From Phycisphaerales bacterium UBA2402 (GTDB lineage Bacteria > Planctomycetota > Phycisphaerae > Phycisphaerales > UBA1924), in assembly GCA_002343715.1 (NCBI GenBank), contig DDSA01000165.1:1-64000 (forward strand): DNA of 64,000 nucleotides, in the 5' to 3' direction. A program made the translations under genes and the position numbers. A model generated the notes under the pieces. The model saw nothing but the letters and a program-made list of their open reading frames with translations, was not told the origin of the DNA and did not search any database. Numbering within the stretch: the first letter of the stretch is position 1; every line of letters starts with the position of its first letter. Positions 54,501-62,356 of this stretch are shown piece by piece.

Positions 54501-57500
54501 AGTTCGTCACACGCCAGCCGAGAGTGCCGCGGGCACCGGCATAACCGGAGGGCGTCGGTACTCCATCGATCGCGGCGACAAGGTTGGCGTACCTGGCCTC
54601 CACTCGAATAAGATTCTGGGATACGCGGATGTTGTTTGCTTCGCCGGCGGTCCCCTCGAAGACGTTTCCTTGATCGTCCGTCCGTACGATCAGGCGATAC
54701 TCGCCCGCGGCGATCGTGCCGGGGAGACGGTACTCACCACTGCGAGAGTAAGGGTGAATGATCGGCTGGTTCTGCTCATCCCGGCTCGATGATGCACCGG
54801 GCCGCGCCATGAGCGGATCGTTGTTGGTGTTGAGCACCGAATCGGCGGAGAGATACGCGCCATCAGACCAGGAGATATTCGAAAGCGGTGGAGCGCCGAA
54901 GTTCTCGACCGACCACGCGAACGAGACAACCTGCTGCGGAACGACAATCAGCGGGCCTGTGAACGAAGCCGCCGTCGGCTCCAGGTCCGGCGGAGGGGTG
55001 AGGCGTACATCGATCGGAGCGGTGCTCACGCCGATGTTGTTGCCCTCAAACCCGAACTCTGTGACGCGTCCGGTGATATCCGTCTGGCATTTCACGTAGT
55101 AAATGCCGGACAGGTTCGCCGGGAGCGTGTGAGAGGTGCGGGCCGAGTACGTCTGGCCGGGTTGCAGAACTCCGCTGCCGCTCCCGACATCACCGAGGAC
55201 GATATCTCCAGCGCCCGTGTTCGGAGATTCGGCACGGTCGTGGGGTGAGATAAAGATGCGGTCGGTCCATGAACCGACATCGGTCGGGCCGCCTCTGGGG
55301 GGATCTCCGCCGCGATTGATGATGGTCCGGTCGATGGAGATGGATTGCCCGCTGAAGACAATCGGCTGTCCAACCAGCGCGATGTTCTGCACCTGGAGGT
55401 CGGGTTGCGGCTCGAGTTCAATGGTAAACGTGGGGGTGTAGGCCGCGTTGTTGCTCTCGATGAGTTCCGAGACATCGCCTGGCCGACCGAGCGCCCAACC
55501 GGGGCAGCCTGTGCGACGCGCATCTGTGATGATGCCGATCTTGAAAGTACCGGTGATGTCGTGGGGCAGGGCGATCTGCACGATCTGTTCGTACCTGTTG
55601 TCGTTGTTGCCCGGCGCTGGAAGATAACTGGGGTTCACCGACTCACCGAGGAAGGTGAACGCCGTGAGGCACGAGGTGCCGAACTGCTGATCGGGAGACA
55701 GAAGGAAAATGGCATCACGCCACGAAGGTGAACTCGTCGGGCCGGTGCCCATGTTGCTCACCTGGAACCGAACGGTAATGGTCTGCCCGGAAATGACACC
55801 GCTCGAAACAGGCGTAACGCTCGTGATCTGAAGGTCGGGTTTCGGGAACTGTCGCACGAGCACCGGCGGCGTGTGGACCCGAGTGTTGTTCTGCTCACCA
55901 AGCGGAGACTCAACGACGCTCCCGCCGACATCCGTTCGGATGATGATGTAATACGTCCCGGGCTCGACCGGGTAGAGATACTGCTGGGTACGTTGGTATG
56001 ACTCGCCGGGCGCAAGCGCACGAGGCGCAGAAAGGGCGGGGCCGAGCGGAGGATCTGTTGACTCGTACGTGGTATTGGTCGAGAGGTACGCGCGGTCTGT
56101 CCACCCGTTCGCCGCCGCGTTGCCGCCATTCGTCACGGTCCAGGAAATTTGGAAACTCTGCTCTGTAAGGCCCTCGAGCGGCGCGGTTGAACTCGATACG
56201 ACAAGGTCCGGACGCATCGGGAAGCGGAGTTCAACGGGTCGGAGGGCCGTGTTGTTTGTCACATCGCTTTCTACGAGAACACCTCCGCTGTCACTCCGAA
56301 CGATCAGGTAATACACCCCCTCCACCGACCCCGCCGTGTACGCAACGGTCGGCGACACGGAGAAGGGCGCGGACTGCCCGCTCGGCAGGCGTGAGGTGCC
56401 GCTGGCAGGAGTCGATAGCACGACATCATCGGCATCGCCAAACACTTCATTCTGCGACAAGACCACGCGGCTGTTCCACGACCGGCGGATGATGCCGCCC
56501 TGATTCAGGTCGCTCCACGATATCGTGAAAGGCGAACCGAAGAGAACGGTCTCGGGCGCGCTCAGGTTTGTCGGTGTCAGGTCGGCGGGTGGGGGTACGA
56601 CAACGGACACATCGGGGCTGGCCGCGGCGTTGTTGTCCTCTCGCATCTCGTGCACGTTCTGCGGAGTGCGATTATCTGTACGGACTGTATATCGGTACGT
56701 CGCCATCGAACCCGCGGGGTTCGGGAAGGTCGCGTTGAAAGAGAAGGGTGCGGATTGGCCCGGCGCAAGCGGCGAAGTCACATTCAGCAGGCCGGAGACT
56801 GTCTGCTCGGTCCCAGGGGGCGAGACCTGTGTGACAAAGACACGGTTGGCAAACCCGGCGGGGGCGGTCCGATCGCCGATGTTCTGCACCGTCCAGCGGA
56901 GGGTGACCGGGTCGCCGTTGAGGCCATCGGGCGGATCGGCTTCAACACCCGTGACAATGAGATCGGGGCCATGCTCGATGGTCATGACGGCCGGGTTGCT
57001 GACCGTGGCGCCGCAGGTGTTGGTCGCCACAGCGTCGTAGGTGCCCGCATCGGCGATGGTGACGACCGAAAGGCGCAGCGTCGGCGTGGCGGTTCCGGAG
57101 ATTGTGCCGCCTCCCGGAGCAGCCCCGTCTGAAATAAATACACCGTTGCGTCGCCAGCGATACGTCAGTGCGTTCGAGGCGATAACGGAAAACTCGATCG
57201 GCTCGTTCGTCGCCGCGCCGATGCTCTGCGGATGGGTTGTAAAGGTCGGTGCATCGAGGCTGGTGGAGTTTCGGACCCAGGTGTCGCCGACGTACACGAC
57301 CTGCGAGGTGCCCGTGTTGCCGCCGAAGATCGTCATGCGTCGCGCGGCCGAGTCATACGCCATCGCGGCCGCCTGTCGGGCGGTGGGGCTCGCGATGCTG
57401 GGGCTGAACCATGTGGTGCCATCCCACTCCCAGGTATCGGTGGTGTTCGATGATGGGCCGAATCCGCCGCTGAGCACCGCAGTGCCGCGGGTGCCGTCAA

Positions 57501-59562
57501 AGGCGATCGCGGCATCGCTTCGCGCCGATGGCCTCGCGGATGGCACGGCCAGGCGCCAGGTTAGATTTTCAAGTATCCACGTTTCATCGAGCGCCGTGTT
57601 TGTTGTGCTGCGTCCGCCGAACATGACAATCTGGCCGCGGAGCGGGTCGAATGCCATCGCCGGGCCGACCCGCACAGTCGGCCTCCCCGTGCCTGCCGGC
57701 ACGAGAATGGTCCATCGTGTTCCATCAAACGACCACGTATCCGCGGTAAGCCCCACGCCGGTGCCGCCGAAGAGCACGGTGCGCTGGTGCAGAGCGTCGT
57801 AGGCCATGCCGTGGCGCTGGCGGCTGGGGGGTGAATCAGCCGCGGAAAGATTGCGGGCGATCCACTGCGAGCCGGTCCATTCGTGCGTGTCGCGTACCAC
57901 GCCCCCAGACACGGAACCACCGAAGAGAACGATGCGGCCGCGCTGCACGTCGTAGGCCATTTTGTGACCGATACGGGCGGCGGGGCCGGTGACGACCCGC
58001 TGGGACCACCGGCCCGACATCCATTCCCATGTTTCGTTCGAAGTGCCCGCCGCGGTCGAGCCTCCAAAGAGAAGGAGGCGGCCTGTCGTACCGAACTCGG
58101 CCAACGCGGCAAGCGTTCGTGCGGATGGCAATGTCTCCGCCCTCGGTGTCCAGGCTGTTCCACTCCACTCCCACGTATCGCCGAAATAGGATGCCCCCAC
58201 GCCGCCGTAAACGACGGTGCGTAAGGTCGCGGGGTCGAAATACATCGCAAGGCCCGAGCGTGCCGCGGGGCCCGCTGTTTCGAAGCGAGTCCAAGCGGCA
58301 CCGGCCCACTCCCACAGGTCACTCAAGTACGTGCTTCCCGAGACGCCGCCGAAGAGAACGAGCCTGCCCCGAGCCGAGTCATACGCTATCGCGTGCCCGC
58401 TTCGAGATGTCCATCCGGCGGTCGTGGGTGTCTGGAGTTGGGTCCACGTGGTGCCGTTCCACTGCCAGACCTCCGCCGCGGCCGTCGTGCCGGTGTTTCC
58501 TCCGACGAGGATGATCCGTTCGTTGAAGGCCGAGTAGGCCATGGCAGAATCGAACCTCGCCGAAGGCCCGATGTTCGAGGCGAGTGTCCACGCCGTGCCG
58601 TCCCAAGTCCACGTATCACGCAAGCGGGCGGGTGTGCCCGTGCCTCCGAATCCTCCAAAGAGAACGACGCGCTGCCGGGCGGCGTCGTAGGCCATGGTGT
58701 GGCCATACCGAACAGGTGGAGACTCCGATGGGGTAAGCCTGATCCACACATCGCCGTCCCATTCCCAGGTATCGTTCATACTGCTCGACGAACCTTGACC
58801 GCCGAACAGCACAAGGCGTTGCCGGGCTTCGTCGAAGGCCATCGCGTGTCGAGATCGTGCAGGAGGAGCCAGCACATCTTCCGCCGTCCACGCCTCCGCA
58901 GACGGGAACCGCAGCCACGTGTCCCGCAAAGGATTGGGCGAGCCCGCGAGAATGCCGCCGAAGAGCACCGCATGCCCCCGGACGGTATCAAACGCCGCCG
59001 CGGAGTTCGCTCTGGCCCCGATCTGAGCCAGTCGCCATTCCGCAGCGCACTGCGCCCGCGGGGCACCAAAGGCTTGGACTTCTGAAACCGAGAACAAGTT
59101 GTTGCCCGAGATCGCCAGCACTCTGATTTTGTCGGCATCGACGGGAGCAGCGAGTTGGAAGACCTGAGTGTCGTTGGCGGGGTTGGGGCGGGTCTGCATT
59201 CCTCCGCCGGAAGCGATCGGCAACGTCCACACCACGAGCCAAGAGCCATCGGAGGGGCGGCGGAACTGAATCTGGTAGGTGTCGTTGTCGTCAGCCTGCA
59301 CAATCAGGCCTGTAATCGTGTATGTTTCCTGAAGGTCGATTTCGAGTGATGGAGCAAGTCCGTTCCACCATACTGTTCCGTCCTGCCATTGCGTTCCGCG
59401 AGGGCGAAATTCTCCATCTGTGATGCTCGACGGGCTGGCGCCGTTGACGGAACCGCCGACGGCGGAGACTGGCTTGTTCAGGGCAATGTTCTGGGCCGCG
59501 GTGCAGGAAACGGCGAACGCGAGCCCTAGCACGCTCATGCAAAGACGGGAACGCGAGATCAT
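48544..59562 (-). CDS. Giant secreted Kelch/CARDB/dockerin-like protein
   Basis: The product has 3672 residues with a signal peptide (SVLGLAFAVSCTAAQ). In order it shows: a discoidin/F5-8-like domain (about residues 24-165); about 12 Kelch-like repeats with WEWDG-type tryptophans (170-775); one Ig-like domain (about 785-860); ten CARDB repeats, each with PDL or ADL at its start and a W-x-D-x-x-Y/F pattern (864-2160); a PPC-like domain; a Cys-rich region around 2744-2877; a DUF11-like stretch beginning DPNEKAGPSGFG; and two dockerin-like EF-hand segments, LNTDGRIDAADR and VNGDGAINGQDV at the end. Start ATG 59562 has GGAGG ten bases upstream; ATG 59586 is in frame. It is probably an exported adhesin or glycan-binding surface protein. 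Confidence 0.9.
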   Translation of the reverse strand: MISRSRLCMSVLGLAFAVSCTAAQNIALNKPVSAVGGSVNGASPSSITDGEFRPRGTQWQDGTVWWNGLAPSLEIDLQETYTITGLIVQADDNDTYQIQFRRPSDGSWLVVWTLPIASGGGMQTRPNPANDTQVFQLAAPVDADKIRVLAISGNNLFSVSEVQAFGAPRAQCAAEWRLAQIGARANSAAAFDTVRGHAVLFGGILAGSPNPLRDTWLRFPSAEAWTAEDVLAPPARSRHAMAFDEARQRLVLFGGQGSSSSMNDTWEWDGDVWIRLTPSESPPVRYGHTMAYDAARQRVVLFGGFGGTGTPARLRDTWTWDGTAWTLASNIGPSARFDSAMAYSAFNERIILVGGNTGTTAAAEVWQWNGTTWTQLQTPTTAGWTSRSGHAIAYDSARGRLVLFGGVSGSTYLSDLWEWAGAAWTRFETAGPAARSGLAMYFDPATLRTVVYGGVGASYFGDTWEWSGTAWTPRAETLPSARTLAALAEFGTTGRLLLFGGSTAAGTSNETWEWMSGRWSQRVVTGPAARIGHKMAYDVQRGRIVLFGGSVSGGVVRDTHEWTGSQWIARNLSAADSPPSRQRHGMAYDALHQRTVLFGGTGVGLTADTWSFDGTRWTILVPAGTGRPTVRVGPAMAFDPLRGQIVMFGGRSTTNTALDETWILENLTWRLAVPSARPSARSDAAIAFDGTRGTAVLSGGFGPSSNTTDTWEWDGTTWFSPSIASPTARQAAAMAYDSAARRMTIFGGNTGTSQVVYVGDTWVRNSTSLDAPTFTTHPQSIGAATNEPIEFSVIASNALTYRWRRNGVFISDGAAPGGGTISGTATPTLRLSVVTIADAGTYDAVATNTCGATVSNPAVMTIEHGPDLIVTGVEADPPDGLNGDPVTLRWTVQNIGDRTAPAGFANRVFVTQVSPPGTEQTVSGLLNVTSPLAPGQSAPFSFNATFPNPAGSMATYRYTVRTDNRTPQNVHEMREDNNAAASPDVSVVVPPPADLTPTNLSAPETVLFGSPFTISWSDLNQGGIIRRSWNSRVVLSQNEVFGDADDVVLSTPASGTSRLPSGQSAPFSVSPTVAYTAGSVEGVYYLIVRSDSGGVLVESDVTNNTALRPVELRFPMRPDLVVSSSTAPLEGLTEQSFQISWTVTNGGNAAANGWTDRAYLSTNTTYESTDPPLGPALSAPRALAPGESYQRTQQYLYPVEPGTYYIIIRTDVGGSVVESPLGEQNNTRVHTPPVLVRQFPKPDLQITSVTPVSSGVISGQTITVRFQVSNMGTGPTSSPSWRDAIFLLSPDQQFGTSCLTAFTFLGESVNPSYLPAPGNNDNRYEQIVQIALPHDITGTFKIGIITDARRTGCPGWALGRPGDVSELIESNNAAYTPTFTIELEPQPDLQVQNIALVGQPIVFSGQSISIDRTIINRGGDPPRGGPTDVGSWTDRIFISPHDRAESPNTGAGDIVLGDVGSGSGVLQPGQTYSARTSHTLPANLSGIYYVKCQTDITGRVTEFGFEGNNIGVSTAPIDVRLTPPPDLEPTAASFTGPLIVVPQQVVSFAWSVENFGAPPLSNISWSDGAYLSADSVLNTNNDPLMARPGASSSRDEQNQPIIHPYSRSGEYRLPGTIAAGEYRLIVRTDDQGNVFEGTAGEANNIRVSQNLIRVEARYANLVAAIDGVPTPSGYAGARGTLGWRVTNSGVVPTQVNSWVDRVWLHTAPSPGGTVLSTHSRSTPLSVDAGYVHSIEFTVPLVGPGQYYLVIATDADNNVAEGPGEGNNIIAIPFTVTAEAADLAVVSLSAPESGDADQQISVSWEVENRGVLPTNANSWIDRVYLSRNPNLTGAIEIGARTRTQPLAPSQAYQALGNYTLPRTASGLYYVLVRTDTNSAVFESNEANNTGPQPPPTINVTPLDVDPPTYPNLEAVGVTAPPSATESQPMQVSWTVANTGQASIPAPRTWRDSLYLSRDQFFDPPQSGGLGDVYIGTFTQRGPVAGGGGVYEATATPVLPAGVAGPYFLIVRADAGGDIDEGGRESDNTSTATNLTLIDIAPLSDLTVASVTPPASAELGAAAPFAWSIRNSGESTIRATWQDSLFLSTDPVWSIDDRRIGNFQTNPGSSPLAPGDTVGGSASPRVPGVTPGEYYVVARTDVLNQVPETDEGNNAEASATSVSIRAIGLELGVPWTGVMRTGESRYFEVRVERGTTVMIRSELADPSGWIELYSGAGFVPTTSQFSRSAATPQSSQQLLVAGSSSENLFILAKCTRGVASPVIVEVTTVPFGVNAVTPSVVGNTGPVTIRFDGALFKSGLTQVSLLSEADQRIFNPVWIRDDGPTSIVATFDLAGATIGSYTVLARDERLAIDKNPITQLPGVIVVPLAESSLVGAIRVVEGGGPRLILDVLTPPNARVGVDYPIQIFVYNDGNSDAPSPVLCISTDSTAAVNEEPGHVDRGDLQYVVLGELRPDVLAPGELRTIRVFARPLSTADSQITVQDLSALIGDVPWDEFEADYFDGRPETEWTETWEAFRVRVGSTWPQLCDALRHAAPSFRALSSEPGWIRADYVFGSILSTQEQLGRTFEGYDRRSGGPGCQETCPSGYDPAEDQQNIADMLGLMDWAAVREYIRQVGNGRVLGGRAGLGGVTSGQAAVVRFLEGSGTPMSFGPETEISEYLKGNSDVKSWADNVNDEVVKGILVAAQAGRFSSMQYNEPENCNFSIAEFLADPSVTTQYFAELYDMIYGGLAEDDSVFQLGLVTPPTISGQVCITRRPRGGCIECPRGFDIKVQLIATLEDIWDFCPGNLGGSIESGYSLSLRNLEVCGHAREFKVTTSVPFEFKTFVGDPSEGGLCCKRRNPPRPKCGETVFDPCANCGRGVVVRGPRCPPPRRVTTQQAIDPNEKAGPSGFGAERWISNASIPYRIYYENLPTATAPASLVTITDDLSPDLIAGSFRLGHIQIFDRTIEIPPNRISYSTTVDLRATRGVLLEIVAGVDASTSPPRAFWTLQSIDPATGLPPVTGDLGFLPPNDETGRGEGYVEFTIRPRTSVATGTVITNDATIIFDNNEPIRTNIVSNTIDAEAPVSAALPLPAASDPGEVIVNIAAGDMPGGSGLAGSRLFVSRDGGAYQPVSSLSFDQQAAALLESGHVYRFVTQATDNAGNIESLPGTPDAITTTLAIGLSPSSDTGIPGDGLTNDRTPTLAFVGPPGTTIDIRLTGPREIEAVVPCGPDGRGTFTVPDALTLPDGVYAVSITSGEVSAGATIAIDTTPPVIDRWQSIATHSEVGDATITMFSGQGIEPRGSGVARLRYIYEGGPPDSAIPTPDRVEVTGVDAEGRPINLSAISITTSPNLDLGGVNILFTPALPDRGRYCVRLIGVRDAAGNPLDGVDRLDITALAGDTTFDRRTNNTDAGAVQSLMGTNPIDPANAQHVRADLNTDGRIDAADRTFALTRRGADLRHVLSPCPSGRDGGDHSGPILGGGLSPLDPDAPPPGIRERPRIRVLRASMSPEPGPQPIGTRHAQAAANDSEPVGEAPGGDLGEGVAEARPIFVLASDAEGVAVGYIKRAAGAAAALWSADTGVVDLSSLLAENEGWTLLWADAIEPGGLTQSRRLSGDGIHRGVPVRFELEVLLIDEANGDIDGDGVLGEGDLAALLGFLESGDPCCDVNGDGAINGQDVAALIQLIATR

Positions 59563-59622
59563 CGTGAATACTCCTCCGGGCCGCACGGCCCGCCCAACGA
59601 CTTACTTCACTCAGCGGCTCAA

Positions 59623-60276
59623 CTACCCGCCATGCTGCACGCGGCGTGACCGTCCATTCAAGCCGCACCCACACCCAATGGCAACAAGCATCAACACTCC
59701 CGGATTCGGGATGGTGATGATGAAAGGCGCTCCACCCATGGATGGAACCTCGTTGAAACCAAGCGCGAACGTGTCCGGTGCTGCACGGATCACGATTTCA
59801 TCCGGGCCTGAGTAGTCGGTCGGGACCCAGAGGACAAGCGTGACCAACCGCCCGGTCCCGAAGTGCCCTTCTGTCGCCAAACTGGACAACTGAAGATCGA
59901 CCTGGTCAGTCGGTCTACTCGGGCCTCTCAGACTATCTGCACTGAGAATCGCGGGAAGGTTGTGCCAAGCCGGGACACTGTCATCAAACAGCGCGAGATC
60001 ATCGCCCCGATTCGGGAAAGGGGCTGCCCATTCGTACGATGTGTACAGCAAACCGGGCGCGGAGAAAATCAGGTCCAGGACGACCGAGTCGTGTTGCGAG
60101 GCCACCCCGTCCGAAGTGAGAACGATGTCGAGTGAGAGCGAGTTTCCACGCCCGACGACAATCGCGGATTGTCCTCCGACAAGCGGGGTCACGATGTAAC
60201 CCGCCATTGTGCTTGGCGCGAAGAAAAGTGTTATGCCCAGAGACCATCCACCCAGAGTTCGCGGCCAATACCGCAT
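59623..60276 (-). CDS. Exported protein with PEP-CTERM-like sorting signal
   Basis: The 217-residue product has an N-terminal signal peptide (LGITLFFAPSTMAG) and a C-terminal IPNPG followed by a hydrophobic stretch (VLMLVAIGCGCGL) and a basic end (NGRSRR). That is the planctomycete variant of PEP-CTERM, probably recognised by an exosortase. The middle is beta-rich with no known domain. It lies 60 bp upstream of the giant gene on the same strand and may share its transcript. The candidate promoter at 60349-60377 serves it. Confidence 0.8.
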   Translation of the reverse strand: MRYWPRTLGGWSLGITLFFAPSTMAGYIVTPLVGGQSAIVVGRGNSLSLDIVLTSDGVASQHDSVVLDLIFSAPGLLYTSYEWAAPFPNRGDDLALFDDSVPAWHNLPAILSADSLRGPSRPTDQVDLQLSSLATEGHFGTGRLVTLVLWVPTDYSGPDEIVIRAAPDTFALGFNEVPSMGGAPFIITIPNPGVLMLVAIGCGCGLNGRSRRVQHGG

Positions 60277-60348
60277 GGTCTTTCCTTCCTCCCGGCGAAT
60301 CGATGTTCCAAAGTGCTATGAGGCGCACAGTGCAAGCCGGAACATCCC

Positions 60349-60377
60349 AGAATAACCAAACGGCTACGCCGTGTCAA
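60349..60377 (-). promoter_or_regulatory. Candidate promoter of the PEP-CTERM-like gene
   Basis: On the minus strand TTGACA (60377-60372) and TATTCT (60354-60349) are 17 bases apart. The -35 is perfect and the -10 has two mismatches. Transcription would begin about 65 bp before the start codon and could continue into the giant gene. Confidence 0.7.
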
Positions 60378-60486
60378 GGTTTATTTTCGGGCTTTTGCTA
60401 CCTGCACGAACTGGTTTCAGGCAGCGCTCAGATCGCCGACCCTGATCTTGATAAGTAAGGTGCTCATCGGAGTGTATCTTGAGGAG

Positions 60487-62046
60487 TCAAGGCACAATCA
60501 CAGTCCACGACCCTAACTTTCCGTTAGGCGCGATGAGGGCCGCCGCCGCGGTTTGGGCCGATGGAAGATGAACTCCACCAGCGGCGGTCGGAATAGGCCT
60601 GTACGACCAGGAATCGTGAGTCTTCCATGCCGCCACCGCACGATAGGTGCCCGGCGGCGGGCTCCATTCGAGGATGGTCCGATCGGCATTGAATACAGCA
60701 CGGACTTCCAACGCGGGCACGGACGCCTCACCGCACGAGGCGCACTCGGGCGGGATAGCAGGCTCGGCGTACGGCCCCGTACGCAGCGCATCGGCGATGC
60801 CCGCATAGTTCCGTTGCAGGGCCTTCATGCTGAAGTGGATCTCGCCGCCGGTTCCCTGTCGTGTCCGGATCGAAAGGATTTGATTCGTGATTTCGCTCGA
60901 TGGCCATTTCCCATCCGCGGGGTCGCATTTGCTGGTGTACAACCCCGGATACACCGGGCGGCCGGCCGTGCTTTGCGAGAGCCACCAGTCCAGGAGCGGC
61001 TCGAAGGGCTGCTTTGGCGCCGACCGCCTCCAATAGAGTTGCGGCGATGCGTAGTCGAGCCACCCTTCTCTCATCCAGAGAGCCGCATCCGCGTACAGCC
61101 CCGCGAACGCGTTGAATCCCTCCACGCCCTCCGGGTGCCCCGGCTGCCAGATACCGAAGGGGCTGATGCCGACGCGGATGTGGGGTTTGATCCTCTTAAC
61201 CTCTTCGTACAGGCGGCGCACGAAACGATTGATATTGTCTCGCCTCCAATCGGCGCGGCTCAGCGTGCCACCCCCCGCCATGTACTTCGCCCAGCTCGCA
61301 TCGTCAGGAAAATCATGTCCTCGTTTGGGATATGGATAAAAGTAATCATCCATATGGATGCCGTCGATGTCATAGCGTGACACCACATCGAGCATGACCC
61401 GGATGGAATGATCCTGCGCATCCTGCTCGCCGGGGTCCATCCACCAGTAACGGTCGTACTCGTGAACCAGGTCCTTTCGAGCGTTGTTGATGTGCATCTT
61501 GGCATCGGGACCAGTCGCCTTGAAGTGTCGCGTGCGGAACGGGTTGAACCAGACATGGCACTCGATCGCCGCGGCGTGACACTCCGAGACCCACACTTCC
61601 AGCGGGTCGTACGCCGGGTCCGGACCCTTGCCCGACTGGCCGGATAGATACTCGCTCCACGGTTCAAGATCACTGACGTACATCGCATCCGCCGTCGGCC
61701 TGACCTGTACGATCAGCGCGTTCAAGTTGAGCGATGTCGCCGTGGAGATGATGTTCCGAAGTTCTTCCTGCTGTTTCGCGGCGGGCAGCCCTGGAGCGCT
61801 GGGCCAGTCAATATTGGCGACCGTAGCTACCCACGCGGCACGAAACTCCCGCGGTGGTGGGGGGGGCGGGACCTGCCGCGGCGCTTCCGTGGAACCGCCG
61901 ACCGGCGGCGGCGTGTGCGTTGATTCGATCGGCGGGGTACTCGCGTTGGTTGGCGGGACCGCTTGCGACGGACCACGCCGGGAATCACACGATGGAATGC
62001 CCGCGAACAGAAAGAGGACAATGAAGAGGGAGTGAGTTTTCAACAC
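60487..62046 (-). CDS. Lipoprotein glycosidase, GHL10-type (DUF187)
   Basis: The 519-residue product has a lipoprotein signal ending IPSC (Cys20) and a Pro/Thr-rich linker. A TIM-barrel GHL10 domain then begins FRAAWVATVANIDWPS and contains LNALIVQVRPTADAMY, ECHVWFNPFRTRHF, DIDGIHMDDYFYPYP and VRVGISPFGIWQPG-like sequence. DDYFYP holds the likely catalytic acid. These proteins are probably glycoside hydrolases acting on envelope polysaccharides, but the substrate is not shown. The start is GTG 62046 or TTG 62043. The C-terminal 80 residues are a beta-rich domain. Confidence 0.88.
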   Translation of the reverse strand: MLKTHSLFIVLFLFAGIPSCDSRRGPSQAVPPTNASTPPIESTHTPPPVGGSTEAPRQVPPPPPPREFRAAWVATVANIDWPSAPGLPAAKQQEELRNIISTATSLNLNALIVQVRPTADAMYVSDLEPWSEYLSGQSGKGPDPAYDPLEVWVSECHAAAIECHVWFNPFRTRHFKATGPDAKMHINNARKDLVHEYDRYWWMDPGEQDAQDHSIRVMLDVVSRYDIDGIHMDDYFYPYPKRGHDFPDDASWAKYMAGGGTLSRADWRRDNINRFVRRLYEEVKRIKPHIRVGISPFGIWQPGHPEGVEGFNAFAGLYADAALWMREGWLDYASPQLYWRRSAPKQPFEPLLDWWLSQSTAGRPVYPGLYTSKCDPADGKWPSSEITNQILSIRTRQGTGGEIHFSMKALQRNYAGIADALRTGPYAEPAIPPECASCGEASVPALEVRAVFNADRTILEWSPPPGTYRAVAAWKTHDSWSYRPIPTAAGGVHLPSAQTAAAALIAPNGKLGSWTVIVP

Positions 62047-62356
62047 GAATGAAACGCGCCCAGCCTGATCCGGTCAACCGTGCACAATCCGCTGGCCTCA
62101 ATCCGGGCTGATCCAGTTGTGAAGAAGCCCCGAAGCGTCGGTGAACCTGCGAACGTTCGGGTTCCTATGTAGAGTCAGGCGGTTGGTGTCCCGGGAACGT
62201 TCCAGCGCGTTGCCTTCATTTAACATATACAGCCACGGTACTTCGTAGGGTGATCTCCACATCGACACTCGATTACGCGGTACGATAGGGTCATGTTAGG
62301 AATTTCTTGAACTATTTGCCCCCAAGGCCACCACACGCCGATACTCCCCACTGCAT
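62047..62356. other. 310-bp divergent region between the lipoprotein gene and ftsK
   Basis: It should hold promoters for both genes. A/T-rich segments occur at about 62215-62235 and 62290-62325. No clean -35/-10 pair, RNA gene or repeat is seen. Confidence 0.4.

Noticed and set aside
62040..62090. TTGACC/TTTCAT promoter pair for the glycosidase lipoprotein
   Set aside because: The implied transcription start would fall at or after the start codon, so it is not consistent.
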